A DNA stretch of 64,000 bases. It comes from [Bacillus] enclensis. Lineage in GTDB: Bacteria; Bacillota; Bacilli; Bacillales; Bacillaceae_B. Below, in pieces: positions 36,303-44,056 of the stretch. Under the pieces are notes generated by a model, which worked only from the letters and a program-made list of their open reading frames with translations, had not been told where the DNA came from and did no database searches. The stretch spans positions 600,249 through 664,248 of the forward strand of contig NZ_KQ758482.1 of assembly GCF_001456935.1 (NCBI RefSeq). The letters are read 5' to 3'. The translations under genes and the position numbers were made by a program. Position 1 is the stretch's first letter, and every line of letters begins with the position of its first letter.

Positions 36303-36316
36303 TAAGAGCGCTTTCA
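36303..36316. promoter_or_regulatory. Cre-like site upstream of yojNO
   Basis: TAAGAGCGCTTTCA matches the CcpA consensus TGWAANCGNTNWCA at 12 of 14 positions. It sits where a repressor would block the yojN promoter. Confidence 0.4.
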
Positions 36317-36356
36317 CTGCAAAAAAAGTATATCACGGGACTGCGGGGCATAACCG

Positions 36357-36476
36357 AAAAGCGGAGGCGGCTCGCCCAGAGACGACAAGCATAAGATGAA
36401 CTTACCGAAAGGCGCTCTTTGCCTTTTTGGTCAGTTTATCTTATGACCTCGAGCCCCTAGCCGCCTTAGCTGGACA
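36357..36476. repeat. Stand-alone repeat B
   Basis: It runs from AAAAGCGGAGGCGGCTCG to CCGCCTTAGCTGGACA with internal CATAAGAT / ATCTTATG and GGCGCTCTTTGCC. It is the only B copy outside A. It follows the T-run of the terminator-like sequence after the GNAT gene at 36509. Ends AAAAGCGG and CAGCTGGACA-type are as in the nested copies. Confidence 0.85.
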
Positions 36477-36504
36477 AAAAAAATATCCTGGTCGGATGTT
36501 TAAA
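36477..36504 (-). terminator. Weak terminator of the tandem GNAT gene
   Basis: On the minus strand ATCCGACCAGGAT forms a short four-base-pair stem followed by eight U residues. The stem is weak, but the following B hairpin may strengthen it. Confidence 0.45.
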
Positions 36505-36508
36505 AAGT

Positions 36509-37420
36509 TTATACTGTAAAGTCCATGCGCGTAAAACTTCGATGAACGTGCATCCCTGCTTTTTGATAAACGATTGTCGCGTCTGTAAGGGATTCACTGT
36601 CTACGGATAGAGCTGCAGTGTTCATACCCCTTTCCTTCAGGATGGTGAATGCATGATGGAGCAGGATTGTTGCGTATCCTCTGTTCCTGCAGTCTTTTCG
36701 CACACCCAAATGGGTTATTTCACCCAGCCCAGACTCATCATTGACTGTGCACATAATAAAGCCGATCGGTTCATTCTCTTTTTTCAATAAAAACCAGAGG
36801 CTTGGATCAAATAGTTCCCTTTGAAACCTTTTCTTGAAATCTTCAAGGCTCGTTGGGTGGTAATCGTAATGATCGGAGAAAACCTCTTCAAATAACTCAT
36901 GCAGCATTTCGGTTTCATCCAAACTGAAAGTCGACAATACCGGCCCATCCTCTTTATCTGGCAATTTCACGTTGTAATCCGTTAAATCCATGTTCATTTG
37001 AAACCAGTGCCGGACGGGAGTGAAGCCATAATCTTCAAGAGTTTTGCTTTCCGTTTCAAGATTGGCAGATAAAACGATGACTCTTTCATCTCTCTCGTTC
37101 TCTTTTTTACTGACAGCTGAATGAACAAGTTCCTTCAGCAATTCATTCATCATAACACCCATCTCTTCTTCAGGGTAAACCATCAGAAGAGACGGAAGAC
37201 GGTGGTCTTTTACGGTCAAAAGTGAGAATCCGGCCAGCTTCCCTTCTTTCCAAAGGGCTTTACGGTCGTTTTCATCAATGGTCGTCAGTATTTCCCTTAC
37301 TTCCAATTCGCTTGTCTGCCTCTCTCCGTAAACCTTCTCTTCATACTCCAAAAATAACTGAAAGATTGTTGGCAGATCTTCAAGCTTCGCAGGCCTGATT
37401 GTGTATGCTTGCTCCCTCAT
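36509..37420 (-). CDS. Two-domain GNAT acetyltransferase
   Basis: A 303-residue protein with two GNAT folds in tandem. The first (about 1-145) starts YTIRPAKLEDLPTIFQLFLE and has a weak acetyl-CoA site. The second (about 160-303) has the canonical motif THLGVRKDCRNRGYATILLHHAF with the RNRGYA loop and ends SESLTDATIVYQKAGMHVHR, giving the typical C-terminal strands. The architecture recalls mycothiol-synthase-like tandem GNATs, of which only the second half is usually active. The substrate is unknown. It starts at ATG 37420 after a GGGGG-rich ribosome site and appears monocistronic. Confidence 0.87.
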   Translation of the reverse strand: MREQAYTIRPAKLEDLPTIFQLFLEYEEKVYGERQTSELEVREILTTIDENDRKALWKEGKLAGFSLLTVKDHRLPSLLMVYPEEEMGVMMNELLKELVHSAVSKKENERDERVIVLSANLETESKTLEDYGFTPVRHWFQMNMDLTDYNVKLPDKEDGPVLSTFSLDETEMLHELFEEVFSDHYDYHPTSLEDFKKRFQRELFDPSLWFLLKKENEPIGFIMCTVNDESGLGEITHLGVRKDCRNRGYATILLHHAFTILKERGMNTAALSVDSESLTDATIVYQKAGMHVHRSFTRMDFTV

Positions 37421-37486
37421 TACGATCCCCCCAGAAAGTAAAAAGCTGATTCCCGTCCGTTTGAAGAAATCAGCTTTACGAAAATA

Positions 37487-37693
37487 TTATTTTATTTCTT
37501 CGAAGTACTCTTTATAAAAGCCGCCCATTTTTCCGCTTTCATCGATTACAAAGTAGTAATCTTCAGATTCATTTTTCACTTCGTATTCTTTGCCGATTTC
37601 CAGCACATTCGCAACGGTGTATTTTTTGGCATCGGTATGTACACATTTCACTTTTTTCACTGCACTATTTTCTGTCCATGTATGATGTATCAT
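37487..37693 (-). CDS. DUF6501-like small protein
   Basis: A 68-residue protein beginning MIHHTWTENSAVKKVKCVHT and ending MGGFYKEYFEEI(K). It looks like a small all-beta domain with the repeated pattern VKCVHTDAKKY and GKEYEVKNESEDYYFVID. It agrees with the Bacillus family I know as DUF6501, of unknown function. ATG 37693 lies six bases after AGGAGG, which fixes the start; a longer in-frame start at 37774 lacks a site. It lies divergent from the membrane-anchored protein at 37866. Confidence 0.7.
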   Translation of the reverse strand: MIHHTWTENSAVKKVKCVHTDAKKYTVANVLEIGKEYEVKNESEDYYFVIDESGKMGGFYKEYFEEIK

Positions 37694-37865
37694 CAGAATC
37701 CTCCTAAATGCGTTTGTATTCAGTATATTCTTCCCCAAAGATTTGTTCAACAGCAAACTTTCTGCAGTATCCATTCTCTTTTTAAGGATTTATCACAAAT
37801 CACCTGTAATGAAGAGGCATGACATGGTATATTATAGGAGAATCCAAGTTGAAAGGCGCTATTCA

Positions 37866-38201
37866 ATGAAAAAAGTAATGCAGCAGATTTTTTTGATTTC
37901 CCTGCTTCTTCTCGCCTGGTATATGACTACCCACAGACCGTCAGAAGAACAATTCTATGCCTGGCTTGAAGAGGAATATCAGATAGACTGTAAAGAGAAG
38001 GTATCGTGTACAAGAAAAGCAGAAGAAAATTCGGTGTACACATTGATTGAAACCGGCTCTACAATCAAAAAGGGATACTTACTGTTTAATACAGTAGGGA
38101 AAGTTTACGAGGATCAAAACGGCGATAGATTCACTATTAAGGCAATCGGGGTTTTTGGAGATTACTTCACGATCATTGATGATTCATCCACACACAGTTA
38201 A
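37866..38201 (+). CDS. Membrane-anchored hypothetical protein
   Basis: A 111-residue protein with one N-terminal membrane helix (MKKVMQQIFLISLLLLAWYM) and an outward domain of about 85 residues. The domain has a CKEKVSCTRK pair that could form a disulfide and a predicted beta-rich end (GYLLFNTVGKVYEDQNGDRF). I do not recognise the family. ATG 37866 is about nine bases after AAAGGCG; longer in-frame starts at 37743 overlap the divergent gene's promoter and are rejected. It ends at a bidirectional terminator shared with the DedA gene. Confidence 0.75.
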   Translation: MKKVMQQIFLISLLLLAWYMTTHRPSEEQFYAWLEEEYQIDCKEKVSCTRKAEENSVYTLIETGSTIKKGYLLFNTVGKVYEDQNGDRFTIKAIGVFGDYFTIIDDSSTHS

Positions 38202-38240
38202 ACCGATTTAACGGATATCGTTAAATCGGTTCATTTATTT
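38201..38240. terminator. Bidirectional terminator
   Basis: AACCGATTTAACG pairs with CGTTAAATCGGTT around GATAT, followed by a T-rich tail. It lies between the convergent membrane-protein and DedA genes. Confidence 0.9.
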
Positions 38241-38861
38241 TCGATATCTGATTCTTTTCCTGAGGACTGAAGGATACTTTCTCTTTAACAATTTCAGCAG
38301 GACGTAAATCAGAATACAAGAAACAAGGACTCCAGCAACGATGCCTGCTTTTAAACTGACTTCTTCCACGATCCGGCGAAAACTCTTCGGAAAATACCTT
38401 CCGATCTGAAAGTATACGAGGGCCCATACAAAGGCAGAAGGGGCGGCATATATGATGAATTTTATAAGCGTTATGCCTTTAGCTGTGCCCGCGATATAAG
38501 GCATCACAAGTCGGACCCCGGGGATGAAATAACTTATAGAAATAGCGAATGACCCATATCTCTCAATCCAGTTTTCACCCTTTTCCATAAGGGTCTGCAT
38601 CTTCCCGTTTTTGAACTTCCGGATCATCAGTCTTGTTCCAAAACGGTCACCTGCAAAGTACCCGAATATACCATAGCTCAATAATCCGCTGTACATAAAT
38701 AAAAACGAGGTGTAGGGATCGAAATGTCTCCACTCTGTAAGATATCCCGCGAAGGCAGCTGCTATCTCGTTCGGTACCGGTAACCCGAGGAATACAATCC
38801 AGCTGAATAGAAACATTGCGATATACCCGTATTGGTCCACCAGCTCAAGTAAGAGATCCAT
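38235..38861 (-). CDS. DedA family membrane protein
   Basis: A 208-residue integral membrane protein with about five helices. The DedA/SNARE-associated signature is present: FLGLPVPNEIAAAFAGYL near the N-terminus, GYFAGDRFGTRLM, and FIPGVRLVMPYIAGTAKGI (FxPGxR...P..AG). Family members act as flippases or transporters of polyprenyl-phosphate or phospholipid carriers; which one this is cannot be told. It has its own start at ATG 38861 after GAGGTGC and is followed by a terminator. The C-terminus is very basic (LKRKYPSVLRKRIRYRK). Confidence 0.9.
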   Translation of the reverse strand: MDLLLELVDQYGYIAMFLFSWIVFLGLPVPNEIAAAFAGYLTEWRHFDPYTSFLFMYSGLLSYGIFGYFAGDRFGTRLMIRKFKNGKMQTLMEKGENWIERYGSFAISISYFIPGVRLVMPYIAGTAKGITLIKFIIYAAPSAFVWALVYFQIGRYFPKSFRRIVEEVSLKAGIVAGVLVSCILIYVLLKLLKRKYPSVLRKRIRYRK

Positions 38862-38952
38862 CTTGCACCTCGTTTCTATCCAGGATGTAGTGCATTTTAC
38901 ACGTTTGAAATATGGACATTAGATGCTCCTGAGAACGATGAATTTTTGTGAC

Positions 38953-39840
38953 TCATTCAGAAGTTTCGGGGTCTTTCAGTAAATTCTTGACCTGTTCTTC
39001 GACCATCCCCAAATCTATGAGCTGCTGCTGCAACTTCGAATGATAGGCAGCACTTACATGGGGAAGGCTCCCTCTTAGAATTTCCCTGGCATAGTGTTCA
39101 GGGGGGAGTACTTCATCAAATTTCGTTTTAACAATAAATGTGAGGACATCTTGATAAACCTCTCCGCCTATCACTACATCCACGAAAGCCGCTCTGTACC
39201 AGCCGGGCGCGACTCCTTCTCTTGTAAACAGATACTCTACCGCGTCCTGGGGAATATCGTAAACGACTCCTTCCATCTTTCCGCCATCTTCAATGATATC
39301 TCCGCGTCCGCCGTCAGCCACTTTGAAAAGATACTTCATTGAGTATCCATCCAAGGAGCCCGCTCCCATGCATTTTTTAAAATGATGATCCACTTTTGCA
39401 AGTTTAAAGCGGTCGTCGTCCATACAGGATCCATAAGCAAAATACAATATCCTCTCCGGCTTTTCCTGAATGAATCGGTGAACCTTCCAATCGCCTGAGG
39501 AAATTTCGGTTTGAAATAATTTTCCTTCAAGCCCATAGTAAACAAATGCTTCAATCGGCCCGCGGTCCGTATTTACTTGCTGCAGCTGCCGGTTGTACAG
39601 GTTTTCCTCTCTGCCTTCTATATAATCCTCGATTTCATCGAGTTTGGCGAGTAGCTCTTCATTTATCTTATATATTTCGCCATAAACGGTCCCTTCCCCT
39701 TCTTTAAGGGCTGGGTATCCATTGCCGGTGTCATATAATGTGCCTTGGGTCCAAGCTTGTTCATATTGTAATGGTGCATCTTTTAAAAGTGAATGATTTT
39801 CTTCGTACCTTCTTAATGTTCCGTAAACGAAAACGTTCAA
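38953..39840 (-). CDS. ykqA: Tandem gamma-glutamylcyclotransferase-fold protein, YkqA-like
   Basis: A 295-residue protein of two GGCT/AIG2 domains. Domain 1 begins MNVFVYGTLRR with the glycine-rich YGTL loop, then GTVYGEIYKINEE. Domain 2 begins near residue 131 with YFAYGSCMDD and contains GVVYDIP. The YGTL/YGS loops form the substrate pocket, and each domain has a Glu-rich segment (KLDEIEDYIEG) that could carry the catalytic Glu. It matches B. subtilis YkqA. The reaction is probably cyclisation of a gamma-glutamyl amine or peptide, but the substrate is not known. Confidence 0.85.
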   Translation of the reverse strand: MNVFVYGTLRRYEENHSLLKDAPLQYEQAWTQGTLYDTGNGYPALKEGEGTVYGEIYKINEELLAKLDEIEDYIEGREENLYNRQLQQVNTDRGPIEAFVYYGLEGKLFQTEISSGDWKVHRFIQEKPERILYFAYGSCMDDDRFKLAKVDHHFKKCMGAGSLDGYSMKYLFKVADGGRGDIIEDGGKMEGVVYDIPQDAVEYLFTREGVAPGWYRAAFVDVVIGGEVYQDVLTFIVKTKFDEVLPPEHYAREILRGSLPHVSAAYHSKLQQQLIDLGMVEEQVKNLLKDPETSE

Positions 39841-39998
39841 GCTGTCTCTCCCCTTTATCTATAATGAATAGATTCATTTTATCAAATTCTGTTTGATTTT
39901 TCAGTGAAATAGATTTATTGCCTTATTTGATAACTTTTCAGACTTTCAAATAGAAAAAGTGTATAAAACCCAAACAAATCAAGTGAAGACTTCTGATA

Positions 39999-40130
39999 CC
40001 GCTAATGATTTCCGTGCAAGACTTCGCTTTCCGCGGGTGACCCGTGAGCCTCCTCGGCTTCGCCTTGCGGGTCTCACATTGGTCACTTCTCCCGCAGGAG
40101 TCTTCGTCCTGCACTCCAATCAATCGCTGG
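39999..40130 (-). repeat. Repeat A, uninterrupted copy downstream of yngI
   Basis: On the minus strand it begins CCAGCGATTGATTGGAGTGC and ends GGAAATCATTAGCGG. It has no B insertion and the best-preserved inner arms (CCTGCGGGAG / CCCGCGGAAAG). Together with the 5.3-kb copy it shows the ancestral unit of about 132 bases. Confidence 0.88.
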
Positions 40131-40180
40131 AATCGGTTTTGAATTTGGATAACTACTCAAATAAATCATTTAAATATTTG

Positions 40181-40224
40181 TAGAGACTTCTCTTAGTACA
40201 TCTTGCCCTCAAATCAATCGCTAT
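40181..40224 (-). repeat. Relic of the 5' end of repeat A
   Basis: On the minus strand AGCGATTGATTTGAGGGCAA matches the first bases of A (AGCGGTTGATTGGAGTGCAA), then decays. It lies between the intact A copy and the yngI terminator, in the same orientation. Confidence 0.55.
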
Positions 40225-40253
40225 ATCAAGCTGCAAGACATAATCATCACAAA

Positions 40254-40310
40254 AAAATCCAAACTAATTTGAACCCCTTAGATTCAAAATTATAGTTTGG
40301 ATTTTTTTCA
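40254..40310 (-). terminator. Terminator of yngI
   Basis: On the minus strand AATCCAAACTATAATTTTGAA pairs with TTCAAATTAGTTTGGATT (small mismatches), followed by UUUUUUU. It is a diverged form of the AACCCGAACTAAT stem seen elsewhere. Confidence 0.85.
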
Positions 40311-40359
40311 CCTAGCATCCTATTTCCCAGTGTCTTCAAGAATGCACTTTAATATTCAT

Positions 40360-42003
40360 TTATCCCTTGGGAGTGATTGCTTGTTGGGCTTGTTCTTTGA
40401 GTTTGAATTTTTGGATCTTTCCTGATGCGGTCATCGGGTAGGAATCTGTAAATTCAATGAATCTTGGAATCTTGTGGCGTGAAATTTTGCCGCTGCAGTA
40501 ATCTCTGATTTCACCGGTGGTTGCGGATTGCCCTTCTTTTAGAATGATCCAAGCCATTACTTCTTCACCGAACGTTTCATCCGGGATTCCGATTACCTGA
40601 ACATCGAGTACTTTGGGATGCGAGTACAAAAACTCCTCAATTTCACGTGGGTAGATATTTTCACCGCCTCTAATGATCATATCCTTGAGCCTGCCAGTGA
40701 TCCTGCAATAGCCGTACTCATCCATCACGGCCAGGTCCCCTGTGTGCAGCCATTCATCATCGTCGATGGCCGCTTTGGTCGCTTCTTCGTTTTTGTAATA
40801 GCCTTTCATTACGTGATATCCCCTGGTACAGAGCTCCCCCTGTGTACCTGTGGGTACTTCAAGGTCGGTCCCCGGCTCCACAATTTTAACTTCCACGTTG
40901 GGAAGTGCCCTGCCGACTGTTTCCACCTTCAATTCGAGGGGATCATGGGTACGGGTCTGGGTGATGACGGGCGAGGATTCCGTCTGACCATAGGCGATGG
41001 TGATTTCCTCGGCACCCATTTTATTCATGACATCTTTCATGACTTCGATCGGACAGTTGCTTCCTGCCATGATCCCGGTTCTCAGACTGCCGAGGTCATA
41101 TCGATCGAAATCAGGCAGATTCAATTCCCCGATGAACATGGTGGGAACCCCATGCAATGCCGTGCACTTTTCATCTTGTACGACCTGGAGTACTTGAGAT
41201 GGATTGAATTCCTGCACGGGTATCATGGCAGCACCGACAGTCACACAAGCAAGCGTCCCCATCACGCAGCCAAAACAGTGAAAGAATGGGACTGGTATGC
41301 ACAAGCGATCTTCACTGGTCAATCTCATACAGCCGGCGACATTATACGCGTTATTCACAATATTCGAGTGAGTCAGCATGACACCTTTTGGAAAACCGGT
41401 CGTCCCCGAGGTATACTGCATATTAATGACTTCCTGTGGCGCCAGGCTCCCCATCCTATTATCCAGAGATTCATCATCCACTTCTCTTCCCAGTGCCATG
41501 ATTTCGTCCCACTTGAACGTGCCTGGAAATTTCTTATCTCCCATCACAATGACATTTTTTAATTTTGGCAGTTTTTCACTATGTAATTTGCCAGGTTCAG
41601 AGTCTTTTAATTCAGGACAGATCTCATAAAGCATTTTGATATACGAGGCCCCCCGGTATTCTTCCATCAAGATGATGGTCGTGCTGTCAGACTGCCTTAA
41701 CAGGTATTCGAGTTCAGCTGTGCGGTAATTTGTATTGACTGTTACCAGGACCGCTCCCATCTTACCTGTTGAAAACTGACTTAAGATCCATTCAGGTGTA
41801 TTTGAAGCCCAAATGGCAATATGTTCACCCTTTTCGATGCCGAGCTTCATGAAACCCCTTGCTGCCTGTCTGCATTTCTCGTTCAACTCTTTATAAGTCC
41901 ATCTTAAACCCCTGTCAGCATAAACCACTGCATCTTTGTTTGGCTGTATACGTGCTTTTTCTTCAAGCAGTTCCCCAATAGTGGTTTCCAGAATGTCCGT
42001 CAA
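40360..42003 (-). CDS. yngI: Fatty-acyl-CoA/AMP-binding synthetase, YngI-like
   Basis: A 547-residue adenylate-forming enzyme. It has the AMP-binding P-loop YTSGTTGFPKGVM near residue 190, then VPFFHCFGCVMGTL, AYGQTESSPV and TGDLAVMDEYGYCRI. The hinge and C-terminal lysine motifs are GRLKDMIIRGGENIYPREIE and TASGKIQKFKL. It activates a carboxylic acid, probably a medium- or long-chain fatty acid, to its CoA thioester. It is closely similar to B. subtilis YngI. The start is TTG 42003 after AAGGGGG; the open frame extends to 42087 but that part is AT-rich and unlike the family. Confidence 0.92.
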   Translation of the reverse strand: MTDILETTIGELLEEKARIQPNKDAVVYADRGLRWTYKELNEKCRQAARGFMKLGIEKGEHIAIWASNTPEWILSQFSTGKMGAVLVTVNTNYRTAELEYLLRQSDSTTIILMEEYRGASYIKMLYEICPELKDSEPGKLHSEKLPKLKNVIVMGDKKFPGTFKWDEIMALGREVDDESLDNRMGSLAPQEVINMQYTSGTTGFPKGVMLTHSNIVNNAYNVAGCMRLTSEDRLCIPVPFFHCFGCVMGTLACVTVGAAMIPVQEFNPSQVLQVVQDEKCTALHGVPTMFIGELNLPDFDRYDLGSLRTGIMAGSNCPIEVMKDVMNKMGAEEITIAYGQTESSPVITQTRTHDPLELKVETVGRALPNVEVKIVEPGTDLEVPTGTQGELCTRGYHVMKGYYKNEEATKAAIDDDEWLHTGDLAVMDEYGYCRITGRLKDMIIRGGENIYPREIEEFLYSHPKVLDVQVIGIPDETFGEEVMAWIILKEGQSATTGEIRDYCSGKISRHKIPRFIEFTDSYPMTASGKIQKFKLKEQAQQAITPKG

Positions 42004-42241
42004 TTCAAATATCCCCCTTAGAATGGTATCGCTTACATTAAAAAATATGATATGCGTGTATATTATCACAAAAATTAAAATTTTCAAACTAATATAATTT
42101 AAAAAAAGATCAAACTATTTCTTTAGACAAATAACCAAATAAATAAACGACTTTCTACAAAATATCTTAAAATGCTACTTTTGAAGGAATTTAATAAAAA
42201 CTCTTTTCAAATAGGCAGTTTCTATGTAAAATATAGAGAAA

Positions 42242-42259
42242 ATATAGAAAATTCTATAT
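42242..42259. promoter_or_regulatory. Near-perfect palindrome upstream of sda
   Basis: ATATAGAA and TTCTATAT are separated by AA and end 13 bases before the sda ribosome site. It may be an operator over the promoter (TATGTAAAATATAG-like sequence just before it). No DnaA box of the TTATCCACA type is visible nearby. Confidence 0.45.
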
Positions 42260-42284
42260 TTTAAACATTCCTAGGAGGTTGGTC

Positions 42285-42419
42285 ATGAAAATCTTAAGTA
42301 ATGAACAGTTAGTGGCAGCTTATCGCGATGCTGAGAAGCAAGGGAATGATCAAGATTGGATTCAATTATTAAGAAAAGAGATCCGCACTCGAGGGTTGAA
42401 GCCTTTTAGGAAATCATGA
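42285..42419 (+). CDS. sda: Sporulation histidine-kinase inhibitor Sda
   Basis: A 44-residue protein, MKILSNEQLVAAYRDAEKQG then NDQDWIQLLRKEIRTRGLKP and FRKS. The pattern LS(N/D)E-L--Y--A----N-D-I-L---EI-RR-L matches B. subtilis Sda, a helical hairpin that binds KinA/KinB and blocks sporulation when replication is disturbed. ATG 42285 follows AGGAGG by six bases and a strong terminator ends the gene. Unlike B. subtilis, I see no DnaA-box cluster upstream; a palindrome occupies that place. Assignment rests on the helical pattern and size. Confidence 0.85.
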   Translation: MKILSNEQLVAAYRDAEKQGNDQDWIQLLRKEIRTRGLKPFRKS

Positions 42420-42478
42420 CAACCGTAAACAAGATAAAACAAAAACAAATGATTCTCATCCCCTGAGAATAGTTGGTT

Positions 42479-42510
42479 GACAGACTCCTGCCAGGAGTCT
42501 GTCTTTTTCA
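42479..42510 (+). terminator. Terminator of sda
   Basis: GACAGACTCCT pairs with AGGAGTCTGTC around GCC and runs into TTTTTC. A smaller hairpin, ATTCTCA / TGAGAAT, lies just before it. Confidence 0.95.
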
Positions 42511-42513
42511 TGT

Positions 42514-42642
42514 TCACTTCGTGATGCCCGGTTTTTTCGAATATTTTTTCTCCAGATGCTTCATTTGGCTGTAATCGAGTAAGCCTATCTTATTCAATAT
42601 ATAAGCACAGTATATCAGTCTCTTTGCTCGCCGGTCCTTCAT
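42514..42642 (-). CDS. 42-residue basic hypothetical protein
   Basis: ATG 42642 lies about five bases after GGGGTGG. The product begins MKDRRAKRLIYCAYILNKIG, continues LLDYSQMKHLEKKYSKKPGI and ends TK. It is strongly basic and probably helical, with one Cys. It lies convergent with sda and upstream of the odhB terminator. It has no separate U-tailed terminator that I can see, because the sda hairpin has no U-tract in this direction. No family is recognised. Confidence 0.6.
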   Translation of the reverse strand: MKDRRAKRLIYCAYILNKIGLLDYSQMKHLEKKYSKKPGITK

Positions 42643-42723
42643 GATTCCACCCCTTTTTACCCAAGGAAAAATATTTTCCTATTTCTATATTTTATGCAGA
42701 TAGTAAAAATCAGTGAGGCCTGT

Positions 42724-42760
42724 CACAAAAAAAAACCGGTACACACGAAGCGTACCGGCA
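42724..42760 (-). terminator. Terminator of the odhAB operon
   Basis: On the minus strand GCCGGTACGC-type arm CCGGTAC pairs with GTACCGG, followed by nine U residues. Confidence 0.92.
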
Positions 42761-42792
42761 AACACATTCATCTATATTCAGTAAGGTAAAAC

Positions 42793-44037
42793 TTATCCTT
42801 CAAGCAGTAAATCTTCAGGGTTTTCAAGAAGGTTCTTGATTGTAGCCAGGAATCCTACCGCTTCTTTCCCGTCAATGATTCGGTGATCATAAGAAAGCGC
42901 GATATACATCATTGGGCGGTTCTCCATGTTCTCTTTATCGATCGCTACAGGTCGGAGCTGGATTGTATGCATTCCCAGGATACCTACCTGAGGTCCGTTT
43001 AAGATCGGTGTGGATAATAACGAACCGAATACTCCCCCGTTGGTGATGGTGAAGGATCCGCCTTGAAGATCGGACAGTGCAAGCTTGTTATTTCTTGCTT
43101 TTGTTGCAAGCTCCATGATTTCGCCTTCAATTTCTGCAAAGTTCTTGCGGTCGCAATTTCTTACAACCGGTACTACAAGACCATCATCCGTTGATACAGC
43201 AACACCTACATCGTAATACTTCTTAAGGACGATTTCATCGCCGTCAATTTCTGCATTAACGTAAGGATATTTTTTCAGCGCCGCTGTTACAGCTTTTGTG
43301 AAGAAGCTCATGAATCCAAGTCGAACATCATGATCTTCAAAGAATTTGTCTTTTTTGCGCTTTCTCAATTCCATGACGGCAGACATGTCAATTTCATTGA
43401 AAGTGGTCAGCATTGCAGCTGTCTGTTGTACTTCTACAAGACGCTTCGCAATGGTCTGTCTTCTGCGGGACATTTTTTCACGAACGACCGGCTTACCGTC
43501 ATCTTTCTTGGCAGGAGCTTTCTTTGCTTCCTGAGCAGGCTTAGCAGGCGCGGATGCCGGCTTGTTCTCATACGCTTCGATATCTTGCTTTCTCACTCTT
43601 CCAAGCGGGTCGGTAGGTACTTGAGAAAGGTCGATTCCTTTTTCACGCGCAAGCTTACGGGCTGCAGGAGAAGCGATCGGACGATTTTTTTTATCGTCTT
43701 TTGATGCAGGAGCTTCTTCTTTAGGAGCTTTCTCCTCAGCTTTTTCCTGCTGCTGTGGTTCCTCTTTTTCTTCTTTTTTGTCTGCAGGTGCCGGAGCTTC
43801 CCCGCCTGCTCCCACAATTGCGATGACCTGACCAACCTCTACAGTGTCACCTTCATCGGCTTTTAGTTCTTGAATGGTGCCCGCTTCTTCAGAAATCACT
43901 TCTACATTTACTTTATCTGTTTCTAGTTCTACGATGTATTCGCCTTTTTCAACATAATCGCCAGGCTGCTTCAACCATTGAGCAATCGTACCTTCTGTAA
44001 TTGATTCTGCCAATTCTGGAACTTTGATTTCTGCCAC
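42793..44037 (-). CDS. odhB: 2-oxoglutarate dehydrogenase E2, dihydrolipoamide succinyltransferase
   Basis: A 414-residue E2 component. One lipoyl domain (about 1-75) with the lipoylated Lys in [11 protein letters not shown] is followed by an Ala/Pro/Lys/Glu-rich linker. The E1/E3-binding domain (about 125-160) begins [19 protein letters not shown], and the catalytic domain ends with the active-site [15 protein letters not shown]. It transfers the succinyl group from lipoamide to CoA in the citric-acid cycle. It starts 19 bases after odhA in one operon. No E3 (lpdA) is nearby, as usual in Bacillus, where E3 is shared with pyruvate dehydrogenase. Confidence 0.97.
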   Translation of the reverse strand: MAEIKVPELAESITEGTIAQWLKQPGDYVEKGEYIVELETDKVNVEVISEEAGTIQELKADEGDTVEVGQVIAIVGAGGEAPAPADKKEEKEEPQQQEKAEEKAPKEEAPASKDDKKNRPIASPAARKLAREKGIDLSQVPTDPLGRVRKQDIEAYENKPASAPAKPAQEAKKAPAKKDDGKPVVREKMSRRRQTIAKRLVEVQQTAAMLTTFNEIDMSAVMELRKRKKDKFFEDHDVRLGFMSFFTKAVTAALKKYPYVNAEIDGDEIVLKKYYDVGVAVSTDDGLVVPVVRNCDRKNFAEIEGEIMELATKARNNKLALSDLQGGSFTITNGGVFGSLLSTPILNGPQVGILGMHTIQLRPVAIDKENMENRPMMYIALSYDHRIIDGKEAVGFLATIKNLLENPEDLLLEG

Positions 44038-44056
44038 TGTGATGTCCTCCTCTTTC

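Noticed and set aside
40618-41562. 314-codon open frame on the plus strand
   Set aside because: It runs antisense to yngI, whose protein is clearly conserved; the composition is His/Phe-rich as expected of a shadow frame, and no ribosome site is present.
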